In this document: one piece after another, positions 22,262-33,905 of the stretch
Layout: each line of letters starts with the position of its first letter
How positions within the stretch are numbered: position 1 is the stretch's first letter
From: Liolophura sinensis
Lineage: Eukaryota; Mollusca; Polyplacophora; Chitonida; Chitonidae
Direction: 5' to 3'
NCBI RefSeq assembly: GCF_032854445.1
Contig: NC_088306.1
Span: 6,631,924-6,695,923 of the forward strand
DNA length: 64,000 nt
The notes under the pieces: model-generated
What the model was told of the DNA's origin: nothing
Seen by the model: the letters and a program-made list of their open reading frames with translations, nothing else
Database searches by the model: none
Program-made: the position numbers and the translations under genes

Positions 22262-23312
22262 ACCATGCCCATGGTGATGGCCATGACATACTATATACAA
22301 GGCGCGGACACAATAACAACTCCTCCGGAATGCGACACGTTTTCAACGCAGTATACTCCTGCAACTGCACGAACTATACACCCATGCCCATGGTGATGGC
22401 CATGACATACTATATACAGGGCGCGGACACAATAACAACTCCTCCGGAATGCGACACGTTTTCGACGCAGTATACTCCTGCAACTGCACGAACTATACAC
22501 CCATGCCCATGGTGATGGCCATGACATACTATATACAGGGCGCGGACACAATAACAACTCCTCCGGAATGCGACACGTTTTCGACGCAGTATACTCCTGC
22601 TACTGCACGAACTACACCCATGCCCATGGTGATGGCCATGACATACTATATACAGGGCGCGGACACAATAACAACTCCTCCGGAATGCGACACGTTTTCG
22701 ACGCAGTTTACTCCTGCTACTGCACGAACTATACACCCATGCCCATGGTGATGGCCATGACATACTATATACAGGGCGCGGACACAATAACAACTCCTCC
22801 GGAATGCGACACGTTTTCGACACAGTATACTTCTGCTACTGCACGAACTACACCCATGCCCATGGTGATGGCCATGACATACTATATACAGGGCGCGGAC
22901 ACAATAACAACTCCTCCGGAATGCGACACGTTTTCGACGCAGTTTACTCCTGCTACTGCACGAACTATACACCCATGCCCATGGTGATGGCCATGACATA
23001 CTATATACAGGGCGCGGACACAATAACAACTCCTCCGGAATGCGACACGTTTTCGACGCAGTATACTCCTGCTACTGCACGAACTATACACCCATGCCCA
23101 TGGTGATGTCCATGACATACTATATACAGGGCGCGGACACAATAACAACTCCTCCGGAATGCGACACGTTTTCGACGCAGTATACTCCTGCTACTGCACG
23201 AACTATACACCCATGCCCATGGTGATGGCCATGACATACTATATACAGGGCGCGGACACAATAACAACTCCTCCGGAATGCGACGCAGTATACTCCTGCT
23301 ACTGCACGAACT
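22262..23312. repeat. 119-bp tandem array, nine copies
   Basis: Nine near-identical units are spaced 119,119,117,119,117,119,119,119 bases (anchor AATAACAAC at 22312, 22431, 22550, 22667, 22786, 22903, 23022, 23141 and 23260). The two 117-base spacings come from the same TA deletion (ACTACACCC for ACTATACACCC). Each is followed by a unit with CAGTTTACTCC in place of CAGTATACTCC. This suggests duplication of a two-unit block. Each unit holds about eight CpGs, unlike its surroundings. The last unit lacks 11 bases and the array then stops. The ORFs seen on both strands are frame rotations of the repeat. Confidence 0.95.
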
Positions 23313-23967
23313 GCGTATTTTAGATCCTTAGTCTCATTTTTCATGACTGACCCGATGTGCCTTCTCATTAAAACGTAGCAACCGCTTTGATCAGATAAAA
23401 GAGGATCGGTGTTACTCAGACGAGGGACAATGTTAGATGGTCATTGTTCTTCCCCATATACATGCACATGTGTGAAGGATGCCTTATGGTTTTCTCATTT
23501 TACTTTTATTAATTTCTAATTTAAGTTTAAATCACATGATGTGGAAATTTGATGAGTCAGTTTAAAATATAAAGAGCCCTTATTCCTTCAAATTCACGTT
23601 CTTTTTTAACATTCTAGGATATCCATCTTAATCTGTTATAGTGAAGCGAAATGAAAAACGAATAAACAGGAAATCCAAACGCATAGGTTAAAAGACTTGA
23701 TAGACCAAAAACGTGATGGAAACCGCATTAAGATAGCAACCAAACAACGGCACAATCCTAGAGCCACATGTAGCTAAAATGTTCACATGTACATGTAGCA
23801 TCGCGGTAGACTGCATCCAAAGCCGCGACAACAGTAGAAGCGAGCGTACACTAGGACGTATGGTATTTGAGTGTAGCTAAGATTTCATTAACTATGTACG
23901 TGTTGGGAGATGGGAATTACCATTCCTGTCGACAGCTTAATATACATGTTAACGACACAATAAAAAG
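23313..23967. other. Unassigned intergenic DNA
   Basis: No gene recognised. Confidence 0.45.
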
Positions 23968-24255
23968 ACCTACAGCATGGAAAACCAGATCAACGACTAC
24001 AGTGCGAAGATTAACAAATACACAGCCAGCCACACGTATTCGGTGAAAACACAGCTTCGTGTCAATATTTCTTTATTTATTCTAATATTTAAATGCTTAA
24101 ATAGTAGCAAATGCTTAAATAGTAGCAAATTGCATGCCCCTTACCACCAATACACCAGAATAAAGTAATAAATATGCAGTGACGTTAACTGAAATTTATC
24201 AGACACTGGTAGTAGGAATGCAGTATTGTCATCACATTAAAAAACAAAACAAAGC
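23968..24255 (+). repeat. R1 interspersed repeat, copy e
   Basis: R1 blocks from ACCTACAGCATGGAAAACCA to GTCATCACATTAAAA. A 20-base piece around AAATGCTTAAATAGTAGC is tandemly duplicated at about 24090-24130. Confidence 0.65.
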
Positions 24256-25182
24256 AAAACATTAAAACAATGCAAATTGACCAGTATATACAGGTGTCAA
24301 TAGGGAATTCATGTACATACGTACATTTGAGTATAGAATTGCATTTCGTAACATTTTCATTACTTAATAAGCAAGGTTTTGATAAACACATATGAAGGAT
24401 TCCCTGGCGCTATCTACTGACTATATTAAGTAGTATAGAGTAAGGATAGAACAGGAAATGAGCTTTCCTCTAGTACCTTCAGGAAATCAATTTCACCCCC
24501 AGCTCGCTCTGCAGTTTCTATCTACACGTTAAATCTGGGATGGACCATCACAACCTCGCTAATCGACATATATAAACACGGAGCAGCTAGTGCTTTTAAT
24601 GATACTGTATACCTTCTTGTGTAGTTCAGACTCTACGTAGCTGAGACACAGTTTTAAATATTAAGAATATGGTTTGCCAGTAACGTGCGGAGTTTCAAAG
24701 GATTCTTGTTTTCCTTCCATCATAATGTTGTGGCACTATGTCACATGCATGCAGATCAAGGTTCGGTCGTTTACTCATGATACATTCAAGACATTCTAAT
24801 AAATTAATAGCTTTTAATCCTTGCTGTGTAAAGTGACACAGGCTTAAACGATGACACAGGGTGACAAGGCCGGCTGCACTTTGTACTCAAACTCAAATAC
24901 ATCGTCCAAATACAGAAATAAGCCGGTCATATTCTCAGTGGGTAAACCATGGAAAACACCGGGCGCTTCCCAGGAAAAACTAAGGATAAAAAAGAATCGC
25001 CGGTAGGAAAAAAACGCCCCTGGAACCCTGTGTCCCTAGCAATGCAGCCAAGTATCCACATAATTTCCTTTATGACCTTAATAATTGTGAAGTGATGAAA
25101 CAGCCATTAATAAATCGAGTAAGAGATACTAAAAATGCGACAGTTGATATTTAGTTGTAAACACCTTTATGCAAATCCAGAT
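24256..25182. other. Unassigned intergenic DNA
   Basis: No gene recognised. TATATAAACACGG near 24569 is TATA-like, without a following coding exon that I can identify. Confidence 0.4.
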
Positions 25183-25345
25183 GAACATGTATCAGCGTGA
25201 CCGTACAACTGCGCGGTATGGCGCTCGGAGGCCGTGGTCAACCATTCTACTATATTTATGGGCTTCTGTACGTTCCTGCTGATAGGTACTGAAAGCCGCT
25301 TTTTAGCATAATAAACGGGCTGTATTCAATTCAAACTGGCACGGA
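25183..25345 (-). mobile_element. End fragment shared with the DIRS-like element
   Basis: CCAGATGAACATGTATCAGC, then a CGG-rich part, AACCATTCTA and GTATTCAATTCAAACTGGCA, parallel 40790-40895, where the DIRS-like remnant begins. About 45 extra bases lie in the middle. Orientation is assigned from that remnant. I infer that this is a second, nearly deleted copy. Confidence 0.45.
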
Positions 25346-25388
25346 CCTGTTTTCCACTTGTAAGTTAAGCTTATGTTGTTGTTATAAT

Positions 25389-25759
25389 TTGTCTTCAAAG
25401 AACAGCCACCATAGGATCACATGGAATAATAAAGTCAACATACTTTCACTGGGCGAACGAAATCGCCCTGGATGTTCTTGTACCTCCAGATCTGACCTCT
25501 TCAGTTTCTGCTCCATATATCGAGCCATTCGCCCCGGAAGTCTAGCCGACCAAGTCCAACCCGTACATGCGCAGTTCGCAGTTCGTTCCGGACGTACAAT
25601 GCGATTTCCAACGGGAAGTGGAACTCAAACATATGCGAGAACAGCAGAGAAGTTTTGGAAAAGGGAGATAAATTTGAACGACATTGGAACAGGCCAACAG
25701 GAAGAGTGAGACGCGTTCTTTAAGCGAACTGGAAGGCCCTTGGACAAAAGAACAGACCA
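25389..25759 (+). other. Coding-like segment of unknown identity
   Basis: A 106-codon frame is open at 25389-25709. The overlapping third frame reads DVLVPPDLTSSVSAPYIEPF and, after one TAG, DVQCDFQREVELKHMREQQR, which looks more protein-like. The local composition is richer in GC than the flanks. I recognise no domain. It may be a decayed gene or retroelement gag fragment, or chance. Confidence 0.25.
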
Positions 25760-26284
25760 TGCGTTTTGTTAACTAATAATCTTATGCGATAAAGTTTCCG
25801 GTGAGAACTGATTAGCTATGAACAAATTTTGGGCCTGTACAACAATTATTTAAATGGTGTCTGTACTAAATGTGCATTATCACTCAAATTAGCCTATGCC
25901 TATATATGCTCTGTATTATAGCCATGTAGCCATGCTCCGCAGTAATATTATTTGGTTTATGCTTCCCCATGAATACCTACAAACAGTTTTTACGTCTTTT
26001 GGACATTTCTGACCAGTGGTCAGTTTCTAAATGATTGCATGGGATATTTAAAAGAATAGCGGTAGTTATTTAGACTGGGTAACGTAAACATATCAGATAT
26101 CATAACTTCTTGGAAGATTCTCCCAATACAGGCTATGGAAAGCATACAATGGTGGATAGTTTTCATAGTTAGATCTTGCCCACACGTTTCGCTCACAAAA
26201 AAGTGTCAATGCAATTGGTACAACATAAAATAATACCGAACATAATTTTATCCAGTACATATTGTGAAATACGTTATACGAAAC
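25760..26284. other. Unassigned intergenic DNA
   Basis: No gene recognised. Confidence 0.45.
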
Positions 26285-26755
26285 ATACCTGTTTTTCTTC
26301 TGCATGGATAAAAATATGTTCGGCAGCTCCTTAACGAGCAAATAATTATGGCTTGTACTTCACCTGGAAATATAAAAGGTCGAAAAATGTAAATTCTCCA
26401 TACATCTGCTCACATATTGCTGCGGCGTCATATTTTTATCACAATCTTGTTGTTTCTACTGCATACTAATGAAAATATATTTTTCGTGTTCGGGAAAAGA
26501 TCTGTTGCAGTTATAAAGGCTATCAGACTATACGGAAAATAGCTTGTGTATCTTGTACCAAACTGGCAGTATCAGGAAGATACGCCATCCCTGAAAAGGC
26601 GACACCAAACTTAAGGAAGGTTGATGGAGCGCGGGAGATTACAGGAGTCATAACAACCTTCACCAACTGAAGGAATAGAGAGGGGGGACTTCAGATAGAG
26701 ACTACAGTAGAGAACAAGCATTATACAACAATTGCTATGGCAATATAATGTATGT
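26285..26755 (+). repeat. R2 dispersed repeat, copy 1
   Basis: This segment reappears in the same orientation at 32785-33350. Shared landmarks in order are TGCATGGATAAAAATATGTT, GTGTTCGGGAAAAGATCTGT, CAAACTGGCAGTATCAGGAA and GAACAAGCATTATA. No coding frame survives in both copies, so it is probably a non-coding mobile element. Confidence 0.75.
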
Positions 26756-26925
26756 CTCTTACCTTATCAATAATAGCTAACTGAGGCCTGTTTACAGCAC
26801 TGCCAGGCCAGAAAACAAAATTCATTCACTGATACATGCAAAGAATAGGTGTGCACACTTACTATCGGGTTGCTTCTACAATACTAGTATATTCAACGAC
26901 ATTGAAAAGCACCTATTAGATTCAA

Positions 26926-27161
26926 GGGGCCTCCGAGGCTCAGTTAGTTAACGCGCTAGCGCAGCGCAATCGCAGAAGCCTCTCACCAATACGGTCGCTG
27001 TGAGTTCAAGTGGGAAGGTCTGCCAGCAACCTGCGGATGATCGTGGGTTTCTCCGGGGCTATGCACGGTTTACTCACAATAATGCTGGCCGCCGTCGTAA
27101 TAGTGAAATATTCTTGAGTACGGCGTAAAACACCAATCACATAAATAAATAAATAAGTAAA
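26926..27161 (+). mobile_element. SINE-B copy 2, full length with 12-bp target duplication
   Basis: This is the best SINE-B in the window. A tRNA-like head carries an A box (GGCTCAGTTAGTTAACGC) and a B-box-like GTGAGTTCAAGT near 27000. The CTGCCAGCAACCTGCGG body follows, with CCGTCGTAATAGTGAAATAT, the tail CGGCGTAAAACACCAATCA and an AAATA repeat. The direct repeat TATTAGATTCAA flanks it at 26914-26925 and 27162-27173. All features fit LINE-mobilised Pol III retroposition. Confidence 0.93.
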
Positions 27162-27173
27162 TATTAGATTCAA

Positions 27174-27654
27174 TTAAATAATAAATGAATATTACATTCA
27201 GTTGCACATTCACTGAATAGTATATATATATCTATACATCACAAAAATGTTACATATCAATAATACTAACAGATCAAAAAGATTCGGGTGTTGCATAGTA
27301 ACTTTACACAGCATCCAATGATGTTAGAACTGTACCTGGAAGTGGTCCAGAAATCACATACTGGCGATGGGAAGTAACAGATAATGGTTTCGTATCCTTG
27401 ATATAATATCAAAATATATACACCCCAGAGACTGCGCACAAAACCTCTGTTGGAAGTTACATTAGGTTAAATTTTGCAACTTAAATTTTGTTGCCATTGG
27501 TAAATTCAGACTTTAATATACAGATTACAACATAGCGTGGGGCTCCTTGCACGTCCTCGTGTCTTTACATGCCTGAGAAAACCTATAAATAATCCAGTAC
27601 TTTTCGTTGCATTTTTGTGACCGCTTTGCTAAAACCGCACACCCACATGATGTG
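27174..27654. other. Unassigned intergenic DNA
   Basis: No gene or repeat recognised. Confidence 0.45.
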
Positions 27655-28790
27655 GGGAGACTGCAGTTAGTAGCGGGTTAGTTATTAGTTACTCGAATAA
27701 CTAATTAACTCAGCGGCGGGTTAGTTATTTGAATAACCATAACTCACCAGCAGCGGGTAAGTTAATCGAAATCAGTTATTTGAATAACTAATAACTCACC
27801 AGCAACGGGTTAGTTAATCGAAATCAGTTATTTGAATAACTAATAACTCACCAGCAACGGGTTAGTTAATCGAAATCAGTTATTTGAATAACTAATAACT
27901 CACCAGCAACGGGTTAGTTAATCGAAATCAGTTATTCAAGTAAATAATAACTAATACAGCAGCAGATTACTTTTTTAAATAGCTAAAAACTAACCAGCGG
28001 CGGGTTGGTTTTTCGAAATCAGTTATTTGAATAACCCATAACTAACACAGCAGCGGGTTAGTTATTCGATCAATTAGCAGTAAGTTAGGTAATCGAATGA
28101 CTAATAACAAACTTGCTGCTCTTTAGTTATTCCAAATCAATTATTTGAATCACTAATAACTAACCAGCAGCGGGTTAGTTGTTGAAAAAAAACAATATCT
28201 AACCCAGCATAGGTGTAGTTATTCAAAATCAGTTATTCCAATAACTAATGACCAGCAGCGGATTAGTTATTTCAAATTAGTTATTTGAATAACTAACACA
28301 GCAACGAGATAGTTATTCGAATTAGCAGCGGGTTAGATATTCGAATAACTAGTAACTAACCAGCAGCGGGTTAGTAAATCGAATAAAAAATAACTAACCA
28401 GCAGCGGGTTAGTTATTTGAATAACTAATAGCAAACATGGCAGCGGGGTAGTTATTCAAAATCAGTTACTCGAATAACTAATGACTAACACAGCAGCGGG
28501 TTATTCATTCGAACGAGCAGCAGGTTAGTTATTCGAATAACTAATAACTAACTAGAAGTGGGTAAGTTGATAGAATAACTAATAACTTATTCCGCTGCGG
28601 GCTAGTTATTCGAAAGACTAATAACAAACTAGCTGTGGGTTAGTTATTCGAATAAGTAATAAATAACCAGCAGCAAATCTAACAACTCACTAGCTTCACG
28701 GTTGTTATTCCAATAGTTAACAGCGGCAACTCAGTTATTCCAATAAGTAACTATTGGCGCGTTGGTTATTGAAATAAATAACCCAGGTGG
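27655..28790. repeat. Palindromic minisatellite (GTTATTCGAATAAC type)
   Basis: About 1.1 kb of repeats is built on AACCAGCAGCGGGTTAGTTA plus the palindrome AGTTATTCGAATAACT. A regular block at 27766-27930 has four copies of a 52-base unit; elsewhere the spacing drifts between about 40 and 65 bases. Nearly every unit contains a self-complementary core that could extrude a hairpin. Confidence 0.9.
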
Positions 28791-29866
28791 AATCAGTTTT
28801 TGTGCCCTGTTGGTTGGTGAACAGCATTACAAATGGATAAGGTTAGACACACCGCCGTTTTAAAGATACACATCTATGTTCTTTTTCAAATTGTGGCCAA
28901 CCCTGAATAATCATAATTGGAATCTGAGGACCTTTAGAAATTATAGCAGGTAAAATGATCTTCCTCAGCTTCTTGACAAACATCTGGCTTAATAACATTT
29001 AATGAGTAAAGTCCGGAAGGCTCTTAAAGTTTGACATGGCGTAAAACTGTATTTTTTTTTTTACTTTGGGTTTTAATTTGAACATAACAACAAACCCAAT
29101 AAAGAGGCGCTCCCATTCGCCCAAAACACCACGTGAATGCATCGATACATTGTAACAAGTTTTGTTGGCTATCAGCGATTCCACGACCGACCTAAGATAT
29201 TTATTTACATGCGCATTGTTATGAATTTGTCGCCTGTAGATGTTTGTTTTTAATCAACGTCATGACCTTGACAATGTGAAACGAATGCGTAATTTAGCTA
29301 TAATTGGCCAAATTTACAGTTCTCAAATCTAAGTGAAGCACAATTGACTACATGCTTATGCATTAACTAGCTGTCGATTCTGAACAACAGAACTCTTTAA
29401 ACAAAATATGGATACTTCCTCAGAAGCAAGAATTAACAATCTACATTTACAGATTTTAGATTTAAAATATGATCTTAAGGGACATGAGGGGACAGTTACA
29501 AATAAACGTAATGTCAGATGAGTACGGGGGAAGAAACATTACGCCATTTAGATGCGACTATACCTCACCATCTACTCACCCTTCACTGACACTATTGGTG
29601 AGTGGTAGCAATATTACAGTAGAATATAACTAACTCATTTGTGTTCGCAACAACTAGACAAACTGCGTCTTTCACAATACCGTGTATGGTAACTGGTGAC
29701 TTTAGAGGATGAGGGTAGAATGCTTATGTCATCCATTAACAATTATATCTGCTACCCCGCAGGGTGTCTGCATTTGGCACACATACTATAACACAAGTGA
29801 CGTCGCATTCCTGCCAAAGAAAAAAAATATTAACTTATCATTTATTTATGGAATAATAATTCGTTA
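28791..29866. other. Unassigned DNA between palindrome-rich blocks
   Basis: No gene recognised. Short ORFs only. Confidence 0.45.
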
Positions 29867-29868
29867 TA

Positions 29869-30280
29869 CACAGCAAAAATACACGTAAGAAAACAGTACT
29901 GTGGTAGAAACGTCCTTAAAGAGTACATTTTTTGCACAGCATAAAAACAGTACTGATCATTTTCGGTAATAAAACAGTATACAAACAGTACTGTTTGATG
30001 TGAGTACTGAAACAGTACTGTTTATGCTTTATTTGAAAGACCTAAAACAACCCTTGCTTTGTGGCTTACTTAAATATAAATGACATTGGGACGTAGTCAC
30101 AGATAGTTTTAGACATCAAGGAATTGAAGTGATGACCTTGGATAGAACTTTTTCACTTCTTTTCATAAATACAGGAACAGTGCTGTTTTTCAGTACTGAT
30201 ACCAAACATTGCTGTTTCCACACTGTTTCAATACATTTCTACCACGGTACTGATTTCTTACTGAAACTATTTTTGCTGTG
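29869..30280. mobile_element. MITE with about 45-bp inverted ends and internal AACAGTACTGTT palindromes
   Basis: The left end CACAGCAAAAATA...GTAAGAAAACAGTACTGTGG is mirrored by the right end, imperfectly over about 45 bases. Both ends abut TA dinucleotides (29867-29868 and 30281-30282), as expected for a TA target duplication. No transposase frame fits in 412 bases, so it is non-autonomous. Internally AACAGTACTGTT recurs at least four times. The mobilising family is unknown; TA targets suggest the Tc1/mariner or a related superfamily. Confidence 0.75.
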
Positions 30281-30960
30281 TAAGTAATTGCTGTATTGCT
30301 TAATGACGGATTAGTAATTGGGTAAGTAATTCACAATTACAGATTAGCACAAGCCGTTTTTAGGGATTAAATTATATGTAACTGCGGATTAATAGTCCGT
30401 TGTAACGAATTAGTTAATTATTAAGGTCATCTGTAAGTACGGATTATTATTCCGTAATAATCCGTAATAACGGATTTCCAAACCATACTTATCAATTCAT
30501 CCGTTTTTACGAAACACCTGGATTACTAACGTGTACTTACTGATTTTTAATCCGTTGTAGAAGATTGTTGCAATCAGCAATTACGGATTATCAACAAGTT
30601 ATTACGGATTACAAATCTGTTATTACGGATTATTGAAATCTATCAAGAGAAATTATAAACAATTTGACAGAACCGACATACTAATTTGACACAAAAGTAA
30701 TAAGTAATCCGTAATTACAAATAAATCAGGCTTACTTACGGATAGTTAATCTGTAATTCTAGATAAGCAACCCAGATTTACAAATGTATAATCCTTTATT
30801 ATGATTTATAATTCGTACTTACGGCTACCATAATTCATTATTAAGGATCAGTCATTTGTAATTACGAAGCAATAATCTATAATCACGAATTGTTAATCCA
30901 TCAATACGTATTACAACTAATAATTCGTTATTACGGTTATGATCTGTGGACATTTTGGGA
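30281..30960. repeat. TACGGATTA / TAATCCGTA palindromic repeat block
   Basis: About 650 bases in which ACGGATTA and its complement TAATCCGT recur at irregular spacing on both strands, with AATTACGGATTA-like arms. It is not a simple head-to-tail array. It follows the MITE immediately. Confidence 0.8.
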
Positions 30961-32012
30961 CAGTATCAAGGTCTCGTATTTAGCTGCTCACATTTTCAGA
31001 AAAATAAAAAAAAAACATTTGATGGTAACCCAAAAGATTTGCTGTAAGAAAATAAAAATTTTGTAATTAATAGCTCTTGTTTATCAATCACTTCTTCTAG
31101 GAGGTAAGCTTCGTCAATGGCCTTCGCCATGGAGATCTCCAGATTTCGCAGACCACCATACCTACGCCATTGGTTCTTCAGTCGCAGGTGCTCCATGAAG
31201 TGACTTCCATCACCAAACGTATATCCGAAGAGGTCAAACCTGAAGAAGAACAGAGTAAACCTATTGTATTTCGAAATGTGATTTGAGATTTATTATTTTT
31301 TAGATTTTAAAGCTGTCCAAAAATTTTTTGGGATTTTATTAAATAACTTTTATTAATAGATTGTTTTATTACTACAGCTATGTTTTATAACATATACATG
31401 TGTGACGATTGCTTGTTGACCTCTCTGTTGTTTTCGAATGAAAAGAGTGCAAAACAGGTTTGTCTCCATATATTCATGTAAGCTGTAAGAACACAATAAA
31501 GATGTCAAACCTGAACGGGAAACTTCCAGCATCATTTTTTACTTTATAATTACGGGAGTCTTAAAGTGAAGCATGCATTTTTTATGTTTACGTTCAATTT
31601 AAGCGTTTTCATCTCAATCTTACTGCTGCCATAATAAACCCCACCTGTTTTCCATCACTTATAAGACCTCAGGCAATCTTCTGGGAACAAGTCCATTCAC
31701 CTGACTGAGATAACTCACACTCATAATGAGGACTGGGGGAGGAATGTTAACAAATCTACGCTTTGAGCAGGTGCGAACCCCAGAGCATATTCCGTATGGT
31801 GTTTTTGTATATCAAAATATCCGACTAATAACATTCATACAGAACAACGCGCCTTGACGTCCTATGTATCAGATTGACTTTCTGTCCCTTGACAGCCAAC
31901 ATTAAGTATTATTCGGGGGACATTTCATCTATAGTATTTAACTAATACTCAACTGCAATATTTAAAATGTGCGGTACAGCAAAAAAAAAATGAAGCGTTC
32001 AAAAATGAAATG
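30961..32012. other. Unassigned intergenic DNA
   Basis: No gene recognised. Minus-strand ORFs of 60-66 codons near 31.0-31.5 kb lack known motifs. Confidence 0.4.
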
Positions 32013-32312
32013 TAGAGCGTCTGATCCGGCAGCGATAAACCCAGCGTCAGTCCTGAGTCGAGTCTTGGCGTTCAGCATGAAGGGGATAGTGTAACGACTG
32101 GTTGACCCTTATCTATAATGGCTCGGGCTGAGCGGCTCATTTCCTTTCGTTAAGGCGTCTCAGTGAAGCAGTACTAGATAAAAAGGAGGTGAAAATTCGT
32201 CCAGCAACAGGGAGGCACCTTACATACACTCTAAGGATTTCTTGGTCGTCATATGGCCGAAAAATTGTTAAGTACGACGTTAAACCCCAAGCAATCACTC
32301 ACTCACGCTTAG
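32013..32312 (+). mobile_element. SINE-A copy 5
   Basis: A degraded head is followed by the SINE-A body (TTCAGCATGAAGGGGATAGT, GTGAAGCAGTACTAGATAAA) and the tail GAAAAATTGTTAAGTACGAC with an ACTC repeat. Confidence 0.85.
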
Positions 32313-32494
32313 TCAACCTTCCAGGTTGGTCCGCTTATCAGGAATAAAACTTGCCAGTTGGCTTTTCATCCAAGAATATCTTTCTTAACGGTTGTCATCC
32401 TATTTTTTTTCTGTTGGACTGTTGGCGTCATGGGTATTTAGACCCTCGAGGATTAACCCACTATAGAACGGTATGTGTTTTTATCCAATAAATC

Positions 32495-32746
32495 ATCCTC
32501 GCTTGGCGTTTAGCATGAAGGGGATAGTGCAACGACTGGTTGACACGTATCAGTATAATGGCTCGGGCGGGGCGGCTTACTTGCCATCGGTAAGTCGTTT
32601 CAGCGAAGCAGCACTAGATAAAAGAGCGGTGGAAATCCGTCCTGCAACAAGGAGGTACATTACATACACCCTAAGGATTCCTTCGTCGTCATATGACTGA
32701 AAAATTGTTGAGCACGACGTTAAACCCCAATCACTCACTCACTCAC
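32495..32746 (+). mobile_element. SINE-A copy 6, 5'-truncated with 11-bp target duplication
   Basis: The copy lacks the tRNA-like head and starts at TCCTCGCTTGGCG-type sequence. It is otherwise well conserved through the ACTC tail. The direct repeat TCCAATAAATC flanks it at 32484-32494 and 32747-32757. A truncated copy with a target duplication points to incomplete reverse transcription at insertion. Confidence 0.9.
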
Positions 32747-32784
32747 TCCAATAAATCTTGTGAAATACGTCATGTCAAGGAAAG

Positions 32785-33350
32785 GCCTGTGCTGTTTTTT
32801 GTCTGCATGGATAAAAATATGTTCGGCAGGTCCTTAACGGAAAAACAATTATGGTTTGTAGTTCGCCTGGAATTAAATAAGGTCGATAAAGGTAAATTTC
32901 CAAATACTGTTGCTCTCATATCGCTGCGACGTCATATGTTATCACAATCTTGCTGTTTCTACCGCATACAAACGAAAATATATCTGTCGTGTTCGGGAAA
33001 AGATCTGTTGCAGTTATAAAGGTTAACAGGCTATACGAAAAAATACCTTGTGTTCTTATACCAAACTGGCAGTATCAGGAAGATACGCCATTCCTGAAAA
33101 AGGCGACACCAAACTTAAGGAAGCTTGATGGAGCGCTGAAAATTACAGGGGTAACAACAACATTCACAAAGGGAAGGAATAGAGAGAAGGGACTTCAGAT
33201 ATGTATATGTAATGACAACAGACCTCACACTGTGACACTGCTTTTGCTTTGAAAACTATTCGAGGCTAAAATACTAGTAAATCTTTATTATTCCTAGTTC
33301 GATCACATGCTAGACTATAGTAAAGAACAAGCATTATAAAACAATTTCTA
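32785..33350 (+). repeat. R2 dispersed repeat, copy 2
   Basis: Aligns with 26285-26755 throughout. It carries about 105 additional bases near 33205-33310 between the CTTCAGATA and GAACAAGCATTATA landmarks. ORFs of 100-108 codons here are not conserved in copy 1. Confidence 0.75.
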
Positions 33351-33905
33351 TTACCGTATTAATATATAATACATTCTGGATTATTCTCTGATGATATGCA
33401 TGCGTCGTTCCCGCCGGGTAGTTTGTCTTTTTAAAAGGTGTGTTAAATGAGATGCAATATCTGTAATAAGGGCTTCTAAAAAATCTCGGTTAAAATGTCT
33501 TCATAACAGGAAGTTGTTAAAGATAAAACATCTGTATGATCTGCTGCCCCTAATCCGGGTACTGTTGTCGCTGTGCCTGTTAAAAGTGACCGGGCGGTAA
33601 CAGTTGTGCGACGGTATTTACTTTCAGGTGCGCGCAAAAGGGTGAAGAAAAAGAAATGTGCCGGGATTTGTGTTGGTAAACCACATGCATTGAAATGTTA
33701 GGTAAACATGACAAACACATAACAAACTCAACTTGCTTTTTTTATCTTACTAGTTTAACCGTATCATGACGGTTCTTCACGGCTTTTTTATATTTTTTTA
33801 ACATATCTGGCGACAGCTATATACATACAGGTAGATTAAGCCATGGTGATCAGTCCTAGTTACAAATTACATATAATATGATAAAGTTCGAACTTGCCCA
33901 GGGGA
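33351..33905. other. Unassigned DNA with short coding-like run
   Basis: Near 33535-33700 a plus-strand frame without a start reads SAAPNPGTVVAVPVKSDRAV and then a basic KRVKKKKC stretch. I do not recognise it, and it may be chance. Confidence 0.25.

Noticed and set aside
22058-23368. Many ORFs of 60-141 codons on both strands
   Set aside because: They are frame rotations of the 119-bp tandem array; 119 is not a multiple of three and the peptides repeat accordingly.
26926-27010. tRNA gene candidates at SINE heads (also near 1580, 3390 and 56100)
   Set aside because: Boxes are present but the cloverleaf arms do not pair well, and the sequences continue into SINE bodies with target duplications.
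27655-28790. Regular repeat-spacer look suggesting a CRISPR array
   Set aside because: The genome is eukaryotic, the spacers are themselves repeated and there are no cas genes. It is a minisatellite.
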